Positions 1-7,848 of a stretch of DNA of 32,892 bases are shown here, piece by piece. The notes under the pieces are model-generated. The model saw only the letters and a program-made list of their open reading frames with translations, made no database searches and had not been told where the DNA came from. The stretch's first letter is position 1. Each line of letters starts with the position of its first letter. The translations under genes were made by a program, and so were the position numbers. Origin of the DNA: Ectopseudomonas mendocina (GTDB lineage Bacteria; Pseudomonadota; Gammaproteobacteria; Pseudomonadales; Pseudomonadaceae); assembly GCF_008041835.1 (NCBI RefSeq), contig NZ_VRYE01000054.1, forward strand, positions 1 to 32,892, given 5' to 3'.

Positions 1-240
1 CTGTCGCTTGAGTGGCACATGGAGTTGAATCGAAGACGTACCCGGCGGTCCGAACCGTGTGTAACCTGCGGACTCCATCGACCCTCTGATTTGCAAGCCC
101 GCTTGCCAGGTTATGCGCAAAGGGGCAAAATTTATAATGGCTCAAGGCTAACGCATTATCAGAAGTGGAATATACGGAAGCAGTCGTACCTAGGTTCAGA
201 GGCATATTATTTCACTGGCAAAACGGGAGGAGTCCATATA

Positions 241-287
241 CGGATGCAATCCGGGGCCAGGGTGGCAAAAACCCCGGATTGCATCCG
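241..287. repeat. Palindromic repeat, 16-bp perfect arms
   Basis: The left arm 241-256 (CGGATGCAATCCGGGG) is exactly reverse-complementary to 272-287, with a 15-nt loop. It is followed by GGCTACGGGCTACG. Repeats containing GGATGCAATCCGGG are common between Pseudomonas genes, so I read this as a REP-like element. That family assignment is from general knowledge. Confidence 0.75.
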
Positions 288-306
288 GGCTACGGGCTAC
301 GCAACT

Positions 307-353
307 GTAGGAGCGGATTTATCCGCGATCATCGCGGCTGAAGCCGCTCCTAC
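307..353. repeat. REP-like palindrome, GTAGGAGCGG type
   Basis: GTAGGAGCGG at 307-316 pairs with CCGCTCCTAC at 344-353. An inner pair, CCGCGA (323-328) and TCGCGG (332-337), makes a long imperfect hairpin. The same end sequence GTAGGAGC/GCTCCTAC recurs near 20549-20617 and 32768-32840, so it is one repeat family within the window. Confidence 0.8.
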
Positions 354-375
354 GGAACCTGTGGCGATGCAGACT

Positions 376-405
376 AAAACGCCCCGGCTCTTGCGAGCAG
401 GGGCG
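376..405 (-). terminator. Intrinsic terminator of the PhoH-like gene
   Basis: Read on the minus strand, CGCCCC pairs with GGGGCG (plus positions 400-405 and 380-385). After one mismatch, an inner GCTC/GAGC stem closes a GCAA tetraloop. A short T run follows (plus-strand AAAA at 376-379). It lies about 20 bp after the stop codon of the minus-strand gene ending at 426, which is the expected place for its Rho-independent terminator. Confidence 0.75.
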
Positions 406-425
406 CCTGTTTAACGGCCCGAGGG

Positions 426-1817
426 TTACATGTGGCTTTCCGCGTACTCGGCGAGGATCGAGCGCGGGACGCCTTGCAGGGTAATGTGCACGCCGTGCGG
501 GAAGCCCTTGAAGCGTTCGGTGAGGTAGGTCAGGCCCGAGCTGGGCGCCGACAGGTAGGGCGTATCGATCTGCGCCAGGTTGCCCAGACAGACCACCTTC
601 GAGCCGCTGCCGGCACGGGTGATGATGGTCTTCATCTGGTGCGGGGTGAGGTTCTGACACTCGTCGATGAGGATCAGGCTCTGCTGGAAGCTGCGCCCGC
701 GGATGTAGTTCAGCGACTTAAATTGCAGCGGCACCTTCTGCAGGATGTAGTCAACGCTGCCGTGGGTGCTCTCGTCCTCCATATGCAGCGCTTCGAGGTT
801 GTCGGTAATGGCGCCGAGCCAGGGCTCCATCTTCTCCGCCTCGGTGCCGGGCAGAAAGCCGATTTCCTGATCCAGCCCCTGCACGCTGCGAGTAGCGATG
901 ATCCTCCGGTAACGCTTGCTGACCATGGTCTGCTCGATGGCCGCGGCCAGCGCTAGGATGGTCTTGCCGGAGCCGGCAGCGCCGGACAGGTTGACCAGGT
1001 GGATGTCCGGGTCGAGCAAGGCGAACAGCGCCAGCGCCTGATGGATGTCGCGCGGTTTCAGGCCCCAGGCTTCCTGATGCAGCAGCGGCTCCTGGTGCAT
1101 GTCGAGGATCACCAGCTCATCGCCCTTGACCGCCTTGATCCAGCCGACGAAGCCCTGTTCATCGAGGATGAACTCGTTGACATGCACCGCCGGCAGGTTG
1201 TCGATGAGTTGTACGCGATGCCAGGTGCGCCCGTGGTCCTGACGGGTGTCGACCTTGCTCACACGATCCCAGAACGAGCCGGGCATGTCGTGATAGCCCT
1301 TGGACAGCAGCGAGACGTCATCGACCAGTTGGTCGGTGTGGTAGTCCTCGGCGTCGATACCGCAGGCGCGCGCTTTCAGGCGCATGTTGATGTCCTTGGT
1401 CACCAGCACCACGGACAGGCCGGGGTTGCGCGACTTAAGCTCCACCAACTGGTTGATGATCTTGTTGTCGTTGAGGTTTTCCGGCAGCCAGGTCACCGGC
1501 GCCGCACTTTTACTCATAAGGATGGAAAGACGACCGCAGGGGCCGCTCTTGCCGCGCTGGATGGGTACCCCGTACTCGACCTCCTCAGGTTCGGCGCCGG
1601 CGAGAATCTGATCGATCAGGCGGATGGCCTGGCGACATTCGGCGGCAACGCCATGCTTGCCGGATTTCAGTTTGTCGAGTTCCTCCAGCACCGTCATCGG
1701 GATGGCGACGTGGTGTTCTTCGAAGTTGAGCAAGGCGTTGGGATCGTGAATCAGGACGTTGGTGTCGAGAGCGTAGAGGGTTGGAGCGGTGGGCTTGGAG
1801 CGTCCGTGGTCATCCAT
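426..1817 (-). CDS. PIN domain-PhoH family ATPase
   Basis: A 463-residue cytoplasmic protein with two domains. The N-terminal PIN-like nuclease domain begins YALDTNVLIHDP (about residues 15-26), with further acidic residues around E45/E46 and D142. The C-terminal PhoH-type P-loop ATPase has Walker A GAAGSGKT at residues 279-286 and Walker B LILIDECQNL further on. This architecture (YlaK/PhoH2-like) is linked to RNA binding, unwinding and cleavage; the true substrate is unknown. The reading frame is open upstream to 1922, but I chose ATG at 1815-1817 because AAGGTGA lies 7 nt before it and the PIN domain begins just after. No antitoxin-like partner gene is adjacent, unlike many PhoT-PhoH2 pairs. 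A terminator follows at 376-405. The family call is firm; the biological role is not. Confidence 0.9.
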   Translation of the reverse strand: MDDHGRSKPTAPTLYALDTNVLIHDPNALLNFEEHHVAIPMTVLEELDKLKSGKHGVAAECRQAIRLIDQILAGAEPEEVEYGVPIQRGKSGPCGRLSILMSKSAAPVTWLPENLNDNKIINQLVELKSRNPGLSVVLVTKDINMRLKARACGIDAEDYHTDQLVDDVSLLSKGYHDMPGSFWDRVSKVDTRQDHGRTWHRVQLIDNLPAVHVNEFILDEQGFVGWIKAVKGDELVILDMHQEPLLHQEAWGLKPRDIHQALALFALLDPDIHLVNLSGAAGSGKTILALAAAIEQTMVSKRYRRIIATRSVQGLDQEIGFLPGTEAEKMEPWLGAITDNLEALHMEDESTHGSVDYILQKVPLQFKSLNYIRGRSFQQSLILIDECQNLTPHQMKTIITRAGSGSKVVCLGNLAQIDTPYLSAPSSGLTYLTERFKGFPHGVHITLQGVPRSILAEYAESHM

Positions 1818-1882
1818 ACGTCGGTCACCTTCTTGTAGTAGCCAGGCGACGCAATACCAGAGGCGGTGCTGCGCCGGACAGA

Positions 1883-1983
1883 GACCGCCGACTTTTTTCA
1901 GGTCGGGGCCGAAAGGTGGCAAGCAAGGTGAGGGCCAATGGCCGCCACCTGTCTGCAGGTTTCGGCGGTCTTGCTTTTTTATT
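1883..1983 (+). ncRNA. Candidate plus-strand sRNA or attenuator
   Basis: This segment can fold in mutually exclusive ways. The terminator form pairs AAGCAAG (1921-1927) with CTTGCTT (1970-1976), CCGCC (1942-1946) with GGCGG (1964-1968) and ACCTG (1947-1951) with CAGGT (1956-1960), followed by a T run at 1975-1980. The alternative form pairs GGTGGC (1915-1920) with GCCACC (1944-1949), which includes the GGCC-AAT-GGCC hairpin, and GACCGCC (1883-1889) with GGCGGTC (1964-1970). No plus-strand gene lies upstream that would need a terminator here. The next plus-strand gene, yaaA, starts about 320 bp later. It may be an sRNA 3' end, a leader attenuator, or coincidence. I recognise no known RNA family. 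Confidence 0.35.
1942..1983 (+). terminator. Rho-independent terminator-like hairpin
   Basis: A stem of CCGCC-ACCTG and CAGGT-TTC-GGCGG closes a TCTG loop and is followed by TCTTGCTTTTTTATT. It is oriented on the plus strand only; the minus-strand reading has no T tract. It is therefore not a terminator for the adjacent minus-strand gene, whose start is at 1817. Confidence 0.6.
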
Positions 1984-2304
1984 ACTCCAATTCACATGAC
2001 AGAAAAACGTTTTTTTCTCGGCATGCAGGTTTATTTGCACGGGCGACAGATAACGCTTGGCGTGCCGCTGGCGCCCCGTTACAGTCGGTAGTCCTACCTG
2101 CTTCAACCCGCTTGGCTTACCCGCCCCCTCTTGCAGCACGACGCGCCAATCAGGTGCAGGCGACGCTCCGCCTGTGCTCAATTGCCCGCGAGCGCTTCGC
2201 GAGCAGAGCTCGTGCCTACCATGCGTTGCTCAATCGCCCCGATAGGTAGTCTTGCCGATCCCTGGCCTCTAGAATCGCTGTCACGCTTTCTGGAGACCTT
2301 GCAC

Positions 2305-3084
2305 ATGCTGATGGTGATTTCACCGGCCAAGACCCTCGACTACGAGACCCCGCCCGCCACCCCGCGCTTCACCCAACCCGAACACCTCGACCACGCCCAG
2401 GAGCTGATCGAGCAGCTGCGCGACTTCAGCCCGGCGCAGATCGCCGAGCTGATGGGCCTGTCGGACAAGCTCGCCGGCCTCAACGCCGCTCGCTTCGGCA
2501 GCTGGGAGCGACCATTCAACCCATCCAACGCCAAGCAGGCACTGCTCGCATTCAAGGGTGACGTCTACACCGGGCTGAATGCCGAGGATTTCTCCGAAGA
2601 CGATTTCGACTTTGCCCAGGCCCACCTGCGCATGCTGTCGGGCCTGTACGGCGTGCTGCGCCCGCTGGATCTGATGCAGGCGTATCGCCTGGAAATGGGC
2701 ACCAAGCTGGCCAACGGCCGCGGCAAGGACCTGTACGCCTTCTGGGGTGAGCGCATCAGTGGCTGGCTGAACGAGGCACTGGCCGCCCAAGGCGACGACG
2801 TACTGCTCAACCTGGCATCCAACGAATACTTCGGCGCGGTCAAGCGCAAGGCGTTGAACGCGCGCATCATCGATACTGAGTTCAAGGACCTGAAGAACGG
2901 CCAGTACAAGATCATCAGCTTCTATGCCAAGAAGGCCCGTGGCCTGATGGCGCGCTACGTGATCAAGGAACGCCTGAGCAACCCCGAAGGCCTGAAGGAT
3001 TTCAACTATCAGGGCTACCGTTACTCGGCCGAGCATTCCAAGTCGGATAGCCTGGTTTTCCTGCGCGACCAACCGCAGGACTGA
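2305..3084 (+). CDS. yaaA: Peroxide stress protein YaaA (UPF0246)
   Basis: A 259-residue protein that begins [16 protein letters not shown], the hallmark N-terminus of the YaaA/DUF328 family, with the conserved C-terminal segment [15 protein letters not shown] and [17 protein letters not shown]. Its length matches the family. YaaA lowers free iron and protects DNA and protein during hydrogen peroxide stress in E. coli; the family has a DNA-binding fold. The open frame extends upstream to 2131, but I chose ATG 2305 because of GGAG at 2292-2295 and the family N-terminus. As I recall, a yaaA homologue also sits beside algD in P. aeruginosa, so the linkage looks conserved. It ends ahead of a 13-bp stem-loop at 3097-3137. 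Confidence 0.95.
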   Translation: MLMVISPAKTLDYETPPATPRFTQPEHLDHAQELIEQLRDFSPAQIAELMGLSDKLAGLNAARFGSWERPFNPSNAKQALLAFKGDVYTGLNAEDFSEDDFDFAQAHLRMLSGLYGVLRPLDLMQAYRLEMGTKLANGRGKDLYAFWGERISGWLNEALAAQGDDVLLNLASNEYFGAVKRKALNARIIDTEFKDLKNGQYKIISFYAKKARGLMARYVIKERLSNPEGLKDFNYQGYRYSAEHSKSDSLVFLRDQPQD

Positions 3085-3096
3085 TCGCCAAACCGA

Positions 3097-3137
3097 TCGA
3101 ACCCATGCACCGCTCATCGGTTACTGCATGGGTTCGA
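3097..3137 (+). terminator. Stem-loop downstream of yaaA
   Basis: TCGAACCCATGCA (3097-3109) is exactly reverse-complementary to 3125-3137. The loop contains a further CCG/CGG pair (3110-3112 with 3118-3120). It starts 13 bp after the yaaA stop codon. There is no T run after it, so it may be a weak or Rho-assisted terminator, or an mRNA 3'-end stabiliser. Confidence 0.5.
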
Positions 3138-3295
3138 CCGCTGCACTGAACCACACCCTACCTCCCCTTTCCGCATCCCACCTGTCGCCTCGCTGCGCGC
3201 CGAGCGCTGCGCCTGGCAAAAATTCCCTCGCCGTTGCGTTTGATTCTCAGAAACCTGCTTGGCATCACAGTTTCAGCGCGATCGCACTTCCTGCA

Positions 3296-3323
3296 GAACT
3301 TATTACGTCACTTAGTTATCGGA
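3296..3323 (+). promoter_or_regulatory. Candidate AlgU (sigma-22) promoter of algD
   Basis: GAACTT at 3296-3301 is followed after 17 bp by TCGGA at 3319-3323. The AlgU/RpoE-type consensus is GAACTT-N16/17-TCTGA, so this is a perfect -35 with a one-mismatch -10. Transcription would start near 3330, giving a leader of about 470 nt before algD, somewhat longer than the roughly 370 nt I recall for P. aeruginosa. A weaker alternative, GAACTA-N17-TCATA, lies at 3435-3462. Confidence 0.6.
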
Positions 3324-3422
3324 TAGTTTCGCGTTAGTTAACTCGCCGAGTGCCATCGTGCATTTCGCAACTTGCCACTATATTGCGATCAAATTAGCCG
3401 TTCAGCTCCGGTTCAGCTTCAG

Positions 3423-3432
3423 GACGAACGGT
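3423..3432 (-). promoter_or_regulatory. Candidate AlgR binding site
   Basis: The minus strand reads ACCGTTCGTC, a perfect match to the AlgR box described upstream of P. aeruginosa algD. It is on the opposite strand to algD and about 100 bp downstream of the best AlgU promoter candidate. If both calls are right, AlgR would bind within the transcribed leader; alternatively the true promoter is farther downstream. Confidence 0.5.
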
Positions 3433-3678
3433 AGGAACTATCCGAAAGTGCCGCCACTCATACAGCCCGTAACACATTTCAATACATAACTTTCCGTCAA
3501 CTGAACCTGCCTGATAGCGGATTGACTTCCGCCAGACAGCTTCGCCCAGACAAAAGTTTGTGCAGTTCAAAGGGAGACCCAAACAACCTGCAAGAGTACC
3601 GAAACAGAGGCCTCGCACGAGGTTAAAGTGACAACATCAAAGGGCCACCTTATATATAAAGGCCCGCACTCGGTGCCA

Positions 3679-3765
3679 ATTCAGGCACCACTCTCTACTC
3701 ATGCCTGAATGAACTTGCTCTTATTTGAAAAGCAAGTTCCCGGACTAGTTTTGGCCAAAAGGCCA
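3679..3765 (+). promoter_or_regulatory. Three consecutive hairpins in algD leader
   Basis: Hairpin 1 is ATTCAGGCA (3679-3687) with TGCCTGAAT (3702-3710). Hairpin 2 is GAACTTGC (3711-3718) with GCAAGTTC (3732-3739) and starts on the very next base. Hairpin 3 is TGGCC-AAAA-GGCCA (3752-3765). All stems are perfect. None has a T run, so they are not plain terminators. They end about 25 nt before the algD Shine-Dalgarno and would fold in the algD mRNA leader, where they could affect stability or translation. Confidence 0.55.
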
Positions 3766-3802
3766 GTATTTGAAACTGCATCGAACGGACGAGGTGAATA
3801 CC

Positions 3803-5113
3803 ATGCGAATCAGTATCTTCGGTTTAGGTTATGTGGGTGCCGTTTGTGCCGGCTGTTTGTCGGCACGGGGTCACGACGTGATTGGAGTGGATATCTCTGC
3901 GAACAAGATCGACCTGATCAACAACGGCAAATCGCCCATCGTCGAGCCGGGCCTGGAAGAACTGCTACAACAGGGCCTGCGTCAGGGTCGTCTGCGTGGC
4001 ACCACCGACGTCGCCGCTGCCGTTCTGGAGAGCGATGTGTCGTTCATCTGCGTCGGCACGCCGAGCAAGAAGAACGGCGATCTGGAGCTGAACTACATCG
4101 AAGGCGTGTGCCGCGAGATCGGCATGGCCATGCGCGACAAGAACGAGCGCCATACCGTAGTGGTCCGCAGCACCGTGCTGCCAGGCACCGCCAAGAACGT
4201 GGTACTGCCGATTCTCGAAGATTGCTCGGGCAAGAAGGCAGGCGTCGATTTCGGCCTGGCGGTGAACCCAGAGTTCCTCCGCGAAAGCACCGCAATCAAG
4301 GACTACGACTTCCCGCCGATGACCGTCATTGGTGAGCTGGACAAGGCTTCCGGCGATCTGTTGGCCAGCATCTACGAAGAGCTCGACGCACCGATCATCC
4401 GCAAGGACATCGAGGTCGCCGAGATGATCAAGTACACCTGCAACGTCTGGCATGCGGCCAAGGTCACCTTCGCCAACGAGATCGGCAACATCGCCAAGGC
4501 CGTCGGCGTCGACGGCCGCGAGGTGATGGACGTGGTTTGCCAGGACCACAAGCTCAACCTGTCCAAGTACTACATGAAGCCCGGCTTCGCCTTCGGCGGC
4601 TCCTGCCTGCCTAAGGACGTGCGCGCGCTGAATTACCGCGCCGGCAGCCTGGACGTGGAGGCGCCACTGATTGGTTCGCTGATGCGCAGCAACGCCGCCC
4701 AGGTGCAGAAGGCCTTCGACATCATCGCCAGCCACGACTCGCGCAAGGTCGCCCTGCTCGGCCTGAGCTTCAAGGCCGGCACCGATGACCTGCGCGAAAG
4801 CCCGCAGGTGGAGCTGGCGGAAATGCTCATCGGCAAGGGTTTCGACCTGAGCATCTACGACCGCAACGTCGAGTACGCGCGCGTCCACGGCGCCAACAAG
4901 GACTACATCGAGTCGAAGATCCCGCACGTCTCCTCGCTGCTCAACAGCGACCTGGACGACGTGGTGGCCAAGGCCGACATCATCGTCCTGGGCAACAGCG
5001 ACGAGCGTTTCGCCAAGCTCGCCGAGCAGGCGCCAAGCGGCAAGCGGGTGGTCGACCTGGTCGGTTTCATGCCCCACGCCAGCAATGGCGTGGCCGAAGG
5101 CATCTGCTGGTAA
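3803..5113 (+). CDS. algD: GDP-mannose 6-dehydrogenase AlgD
   Basis: Oxidises GDP-mannose with two NAD+ to GDP-mannuronic acid, the committed, rate-limiting step of alginate synthesis in the cytoplasm. It has 436 residues, the size of the P. aeruginosa enzyme. The N-terminal Rossmann fold carries GLGYVG (G7-x-G9-xx-G12). The catalytic cysteine is C268 in GFAFGGSCLPKD, the same number as in P. aeruginosa. The UDP/GDP-sugar dehydrogenase dimerisation and C-terminal domains are complete. The start is ATG 3803, preceded by GAGGTGA (3791-3797); an in-frame ATG at 3770 lacks a Shine-Dalgarno. It is the first gene of the operon, behind the long regulatory leader. Confidence 0.98.
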   Translation: MRISIFGLGYVGAVCAGCLSARGHDVIGVDISANKIDLINNGKSPIVEPGLEELLQQGLRQGRLRGTTDVAAAVLESDVSFICVGTPSKKNGDLELNYIEGVCREIGMAMRDKNERHTVVVRSTVLPGTAKNVVLPILEDCSGKKAGVDFGLAVNPEFLRESTAIKDYDFPPMTVIGELDKASGDLLASIYEELDAPIIRKDIEVAEMIKYTCNVWHAAKVTFANEIGNIAKAVGVDGREVMDVVCQDHKLNLSKYYMKPGFAFGGSCLPKDVRALNYRAGSLDVEAPLIGSLMRSNAAQVQKAFDIIASHDSRKVALLGLSFKAGTDDLRESPQVELAEMLIGKGFDLSIYDRNVEYARVHGANKDYIESKIPHVSSLLNSDLDDVVAKADIIVLGNSDERFAKLAEQAPSGKRVVDLVGFMPHASNGVAEGICW

Positions 5114-5164
5114 GGACCCGAACGTACCTGCGCGCCCAGCGCGTGCAGGTACTCGGAGACGCAT

Positions 5165-6646
5165 ATGGACAAGCTCAAGAACGGCCTCAACCAAGCCAGC
5201 GGCTGGATGCTCTATCTCAGCCTGCTGATGCTGCTGGCACTGGCCCTGCCACGCACGGTGTTCGACCCCGAAGCGCGGGATTTCATCCTGCTCATCGGCA
5301 TCGTCGGCATCTGGCGCTATTCCATGGGCGCCATGCACTTCGTGCGCGGCTGCCTGTTCCTTTACCTGGTCTACCCCTGGTATCGCCGCAAGGTTACAAA
5401 ACTCGGCAAGGACGCCGACCCCTCTCATGTGTTCCTGCTGGTCACCAGCTTCCGCATCGAGGCGCTGACCACCGCCATGGTCTACCGCTCGGTGATTCGC
5501 GAAGCCATCGACTGCGGCTATCCGTGCACCGTGGTGTGCTCGATCGTCGAGCTCTCCGACGAGTTGCTGATCAAGAACCTCTGGGCTCAGGCCGCGCCGC
5601 CGGCGCATGTCACCCTGGACATCGTGCGCATCCCCGGCACCGGCAAGCGTGATGGCCTGGCCTATGGTTTTCGCGCCATCTCCCGGCAGATGCCGGACCG
5701 CGATGCGGTGGTGGCGGTGATCGACGGCGACACTGTGCTCGAGCCTGAAGTGGTACGTAAATGCGTGCCCTGGTTCAAGCTCTTCCCCAACGTCGGCGGG
5801 CTGACCACCAACGAGTTCTGCGAGGTACGCGGCAGCTACCTGATGAGCGAATGGCACAAGCTGCGCTTCGCTCAGCGCCACCTCAACATGTGCTCGATGG
5901 CACTAAGCAAACGCGTGCTGACCATGACCGGACGCATGTCGGTGTTCCGCGCCAGCGTGGTGACCGACCCCGAGTTCATCCGCGACGTGGAAAGCGATCA
6001 CCTGGAGCACTGGCGCCTGGGTCGCTTCCAGTTCCTCACCGGTGACGACAAGTCCAGCTGGTACAGCCTGATGCGCCTGGGCTACGACACCTTCTACGTG
6101 CCGGATGCGGCGATCAATACGGTCGAGCACCCGCCGGAGAAGAGCTTCATCAAGGCCAGCCGCAAGCTGATGTTCCGCTGGTACGGCAACAACCTGCGGC
6201 AGAACTCGCGCGCCCTGCGTCTGGGCATGGGTCGCCTCGGCGCCTTTACCAGCCTGGTGCTGTTCGACCAGCGCGTGTCGATGTGGACCTGCCTTCTGGG
6301 CCTGTGCGTGGCGATCATCGCCAGCATCAAGTACAGCCTGATGTACCTGCTGATCTACCTGCTGTGGATCGGTAGCACGCGGCTGATCCTGACGCTGCTG
6401 CTGATGCTCTCCGGCCACCGCATCGGTCCGGCCTACCCGGCACTGCTCTATTACAACCAGATCGTTGGCGCGATGGTGAAGATCTACGTGTTCTTCCGTC
6501 TCGACCAACAATCCTGGACGCGCCAGAACACCAAGCTCAATCGCGGCCTGTCCAGCTTCGCCAACTGGTTCAACAGCTGGTCGTCGCGTGCCATGACCTT
6601 CTCTGCCTCCTGTGTCTTCATCGCCGCGCTGCTGGCGCTGGTGTGA
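5165..6646 (+). CDS. alg8: Alginate polymerase Alg8 (GT2)
   Basis: Inner-membrane family-2 glycosyltransferase that polymerises mannuronate from GDP-mannuronate and, with Alg44, passes the chain to the periplasm. It has 493 residues. Hydrophobic segments lie at the N-terminus (about 14-32 and 40-70) and C-terminus (about 380-440, and the final 20 residues). The cytosolic catalytic domain contains the D187-G-D189 motif in [11 protein letters not shown], and a KLMFRWYG segment resembles the QxxRW region. Its start has GGAG at 5155-5158. It lies 51 bp after algD. Length and features match the Pseudomonas Alg8 family. Confidence 0.97.
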   Translation: MDKLKNGLNQASGWMLYLSLLMLLALALPRTVFDPEARDFILLIGIVGIWRYSMGAMHFVRGCLFLYLVYPWYRRKVTKLGKDADPSHVFLLVTSFRIEALTTAMVYRSVIREAIDCGYPCTVVCSIVELSDELLIKNLWAQAAPPAHVTLDIVRIPGTGKRDGLAYGFRAISRQMPDRDAVVAVIDGDTVLEPEVVRKCVPWFKLFPNVGGLTTNEFCEVRGSYLMSEWHKLRFAQRHLNMCSMALSKRVLTMTGRMSVFRASVVTDPEFIRDVESDHLEHWRLGRFQFLTGDDKSSWYSLMRLGYDTFYVPDAAINTVEHPPEKSFIKASRKLMFRWYGNNLRQNSRALRLGMGRLGAFTSLVLFDQRVSMWTCLLGLCVAIIASIKYSLMYLLIYLLWIGSTRLILTLLLMLSGHRIGPAYPALLYYNQIVGAMVKIYVFFRLDQQSWTRQNTKLNRGLSSFANWFNSWSSRAMTFSASCVFIAALLALV

Positions 6647-6672
6647 CCGTACTCGAATAGGAATTAGCCACC

Positions 6673-7836
6673 ATGAACTCCGTCGCCAATCACAACGTCG
6701 TCCATGAGTCCGAGGCCCAGCGCCAGCATGCCCGCGTCAAGCTGCCAGGGCGCTTGCGCTTCACCAATGCCAAGGGCGAACGCATCGATGCACGCCTGCT
6801 GGATGTCTCTGCCGGCGGTTTCAGCTTCACCAACGAAAAGACCACGCACAAGGTCGGCGATTTCCATCGCGGCCAGTTGCAGTTCCAGCTCGACAGCCTG
6901 GTGCTGGGCCTGGACGTGGAGTTTCAGGTCAACTCGGTACAGCCGGAGCACAACCGCGTCGGCTGCCAGTTCCACGGCCTTGGCGCACGAGAAGCCGCCG
7001 CCCTGCGCCACCTGATCAGCGCGCACCTGGCTGGTAAACTGGTCAATGTCGGCGAGGTGCTGCATATCCTCCAACGCGACAACTTCACCAAGGCGCGCAA
7101 GAACGGCGCAGGCGGTGGCATGGGCATGTTCGGCCGCCTGCGCGCCGTGACCTTCAGCGGCGCGATCTTCCTCATCGGTCTGGCTGCGTTCGGCTACATC
7201 GGCAAGTCGATCTACGGCCTGTACTTCGTCACCCACGCACAGTCGGCGCAGATCAGCCTGCCGGCGCTGCAGGTGACCATGCCACGTGAAGGCAGCGTGC
7301 AGAGCCTGGCGCAGCCCGATGGCATCGTCGAGAAAGGCGCGCCGATCGCCACCTTCACCACCAGCATGCTGGAAATGCTCAAGGGTCACCTGGGTGAAGA
7401 CCAGCTCGAACCGAGCCAGATCGAAGCGCTGTTCGCCCGCGAGATGCAGGGCACCCTGACCAGTCCGTGCAACTGCAAGATCTCTCGCCAACTGGTGGCC
7501 GACGGTCAGTTCGCCAGCAAGGGCGACGTGATCTTCGAACTGGTGCCGCAGGACGGCATCGCCACCGTCAGCGCCAGCTTCCCCTACCGCCATCTGGAAC
7601 AGGCGCGCCCCGGCACGCCAGTGACCTTCAAGGTGGCCGGCGAAGACCATGCGCGTCACGGCGAGATCGTCAGCAGCGCGCTGCATGATGGCGGTCTGAG
7701 CTCGGATATCCGCGTGGTGATCAAGCCGCAGGACACCCTGCCGGCCAGCCTCGCCGGGCAACCGGTGGACGTGGTCATCGATCGTGGTCCGTCGCTGGGC
7801 TGGCTGGTTGACCGCGCCGTCGCGGCAGGTCGCTAA
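6673..7836 (+). CDS. alg44: Alginate co-polymerase Alg44, c-di-GMP receptor
   Basis: A 387-residue inner-membrane protein needed for polymerisation. The N-terminal PilZ domain has RxxxR at R17-R21 (QRQHAR) and the DxSxxG motif starting at D44 (LLDVSAGG), the residues that bind c-di-GMP. One transmembrane helix follows at about residues 157-178. The C-terminal periplasmic domain resembles membrane-fusion (HlyD-like) proteins. Binding of c-di-GMP switches on alginate polymerisation after translation. It follows alg8 by 26 bp. Confidence 0.97.
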   Translation: MNSVANHNVVHESEAQRQHARVKLPGRLRFTNAKGERIDARLLDVSAGGFSFTNEKTTHKVGDFHRGQLQFQLDSLVLGLDVEFQVNSVQPEHNRVGCQFHGLGAREAAALRHLISAHLAGKLVNVGEVLHILQRDNFTKARKNGAGGGMGMFGRLRAVTFSGAIFLIGLAAFGYIGKSIYGLYFVTHAQSAQISLPALQVTMPREGSVQSLAQPDGIVEKGAPIATFTTSMLEMLKGHLGEDQLEPSQIEALFAREMQGTLTSPCNCKISRQLVADGQFASKGDVIFELVPQDGIATVSASFPYRHLEQARPGTPVTFKVAGEDHARHGEIVSSALHDGGLSSDIRVVIKPQDTLPASLAGQPVDVVIDRGPSLGWLVDRAVAAGR

Positions 7837-7848
7837 GGAGATCACGCC

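Larger units (their letters stand above)
1..375. other. Non-coding stretch beyond phoH 3' end
   Basis: No convincing gene is visible here. An open frame runs through positions 19-414, but its composition is not protein-like and it reads straight through two palindromic repeats (241-287 and 307-353), so I do not call it. Positions 1-240 are lower in GC than the rest of the window and show no recognisable RNA gene or mobile-element end. Confidence 0.6.
1818..2304. other. Divergent spacer between phoH-like gene and yaaA
   Basis: A 487-bp spacer between divergent genes. It contains a terminator-like structure on the plus strand (1942-1983), an AT-rich palindrome AAAAACGTTTTT at 2003-2014, and a degenerate half-repeat around 2195-2218 that resembles the window's GTAGGAGC repeats (it shares TTCGCGAGCAGAGCTCG with the element at 20593-20617). 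Promoters for both flanking genes must lie here, but I could not fix -35/-10 boxes with confidence. Open frames on both strands through this spacer look like chance. Confidence 0.6.
3085..3802. other. algD upstream regulatory region and leader
   Basis: A 718-bp spacer, visibly richer in AT than the flanking genes and without a credible ORF. It holds, in order, a stem-loop after yaaA (3097-3137), a candidate AlgU promoter (3296-3323), an AlgR-box match (3423-3432), a long-range 10-bp inverted repeat (3319-3328 with 3436-3445), and three consecutive hairpins (3679-3765) just before the algD ribosome binding site. A long upstream region bound by several regulators, plus a transcript leader of several hundred bases, is characteristic of algD in Pseudomonas. 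Confidence 0.8.

Noticed and set aside
19..414. 131-codon open frame at the window start
   Set aside because: It reads through two palindromic repeats and a terminator, and its protein has no domain-like pattern.
426..1817. Toxin-antitoxin module of the PhoAT/PhoH2 type
   Set aside because: The PIN-PhoH protein is present, but there is no small antitoxin gene immediately upstream.
3394..3618. 74-codon minus-strand frame in the algD leader
   Set aside because: No Shine-Dalgarno, and it overlaps the region expected to be regulatory; it looks like chance in AT-richer DNA.
3711..3740. Second AlgU -35 box (GAACTT at 3711)
   Set aside because: No TCTGA-like -10 at 16-17 bp; the hexamer is better explained as the left arm of a hairpin.
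3965..5881. Long minus-strand open frame opposite algD-alg8
   Set aside because: Antisense shadow of two well-identified genes; its composition (His/Ala/Asp/Val-rich) is typical of such shadows.
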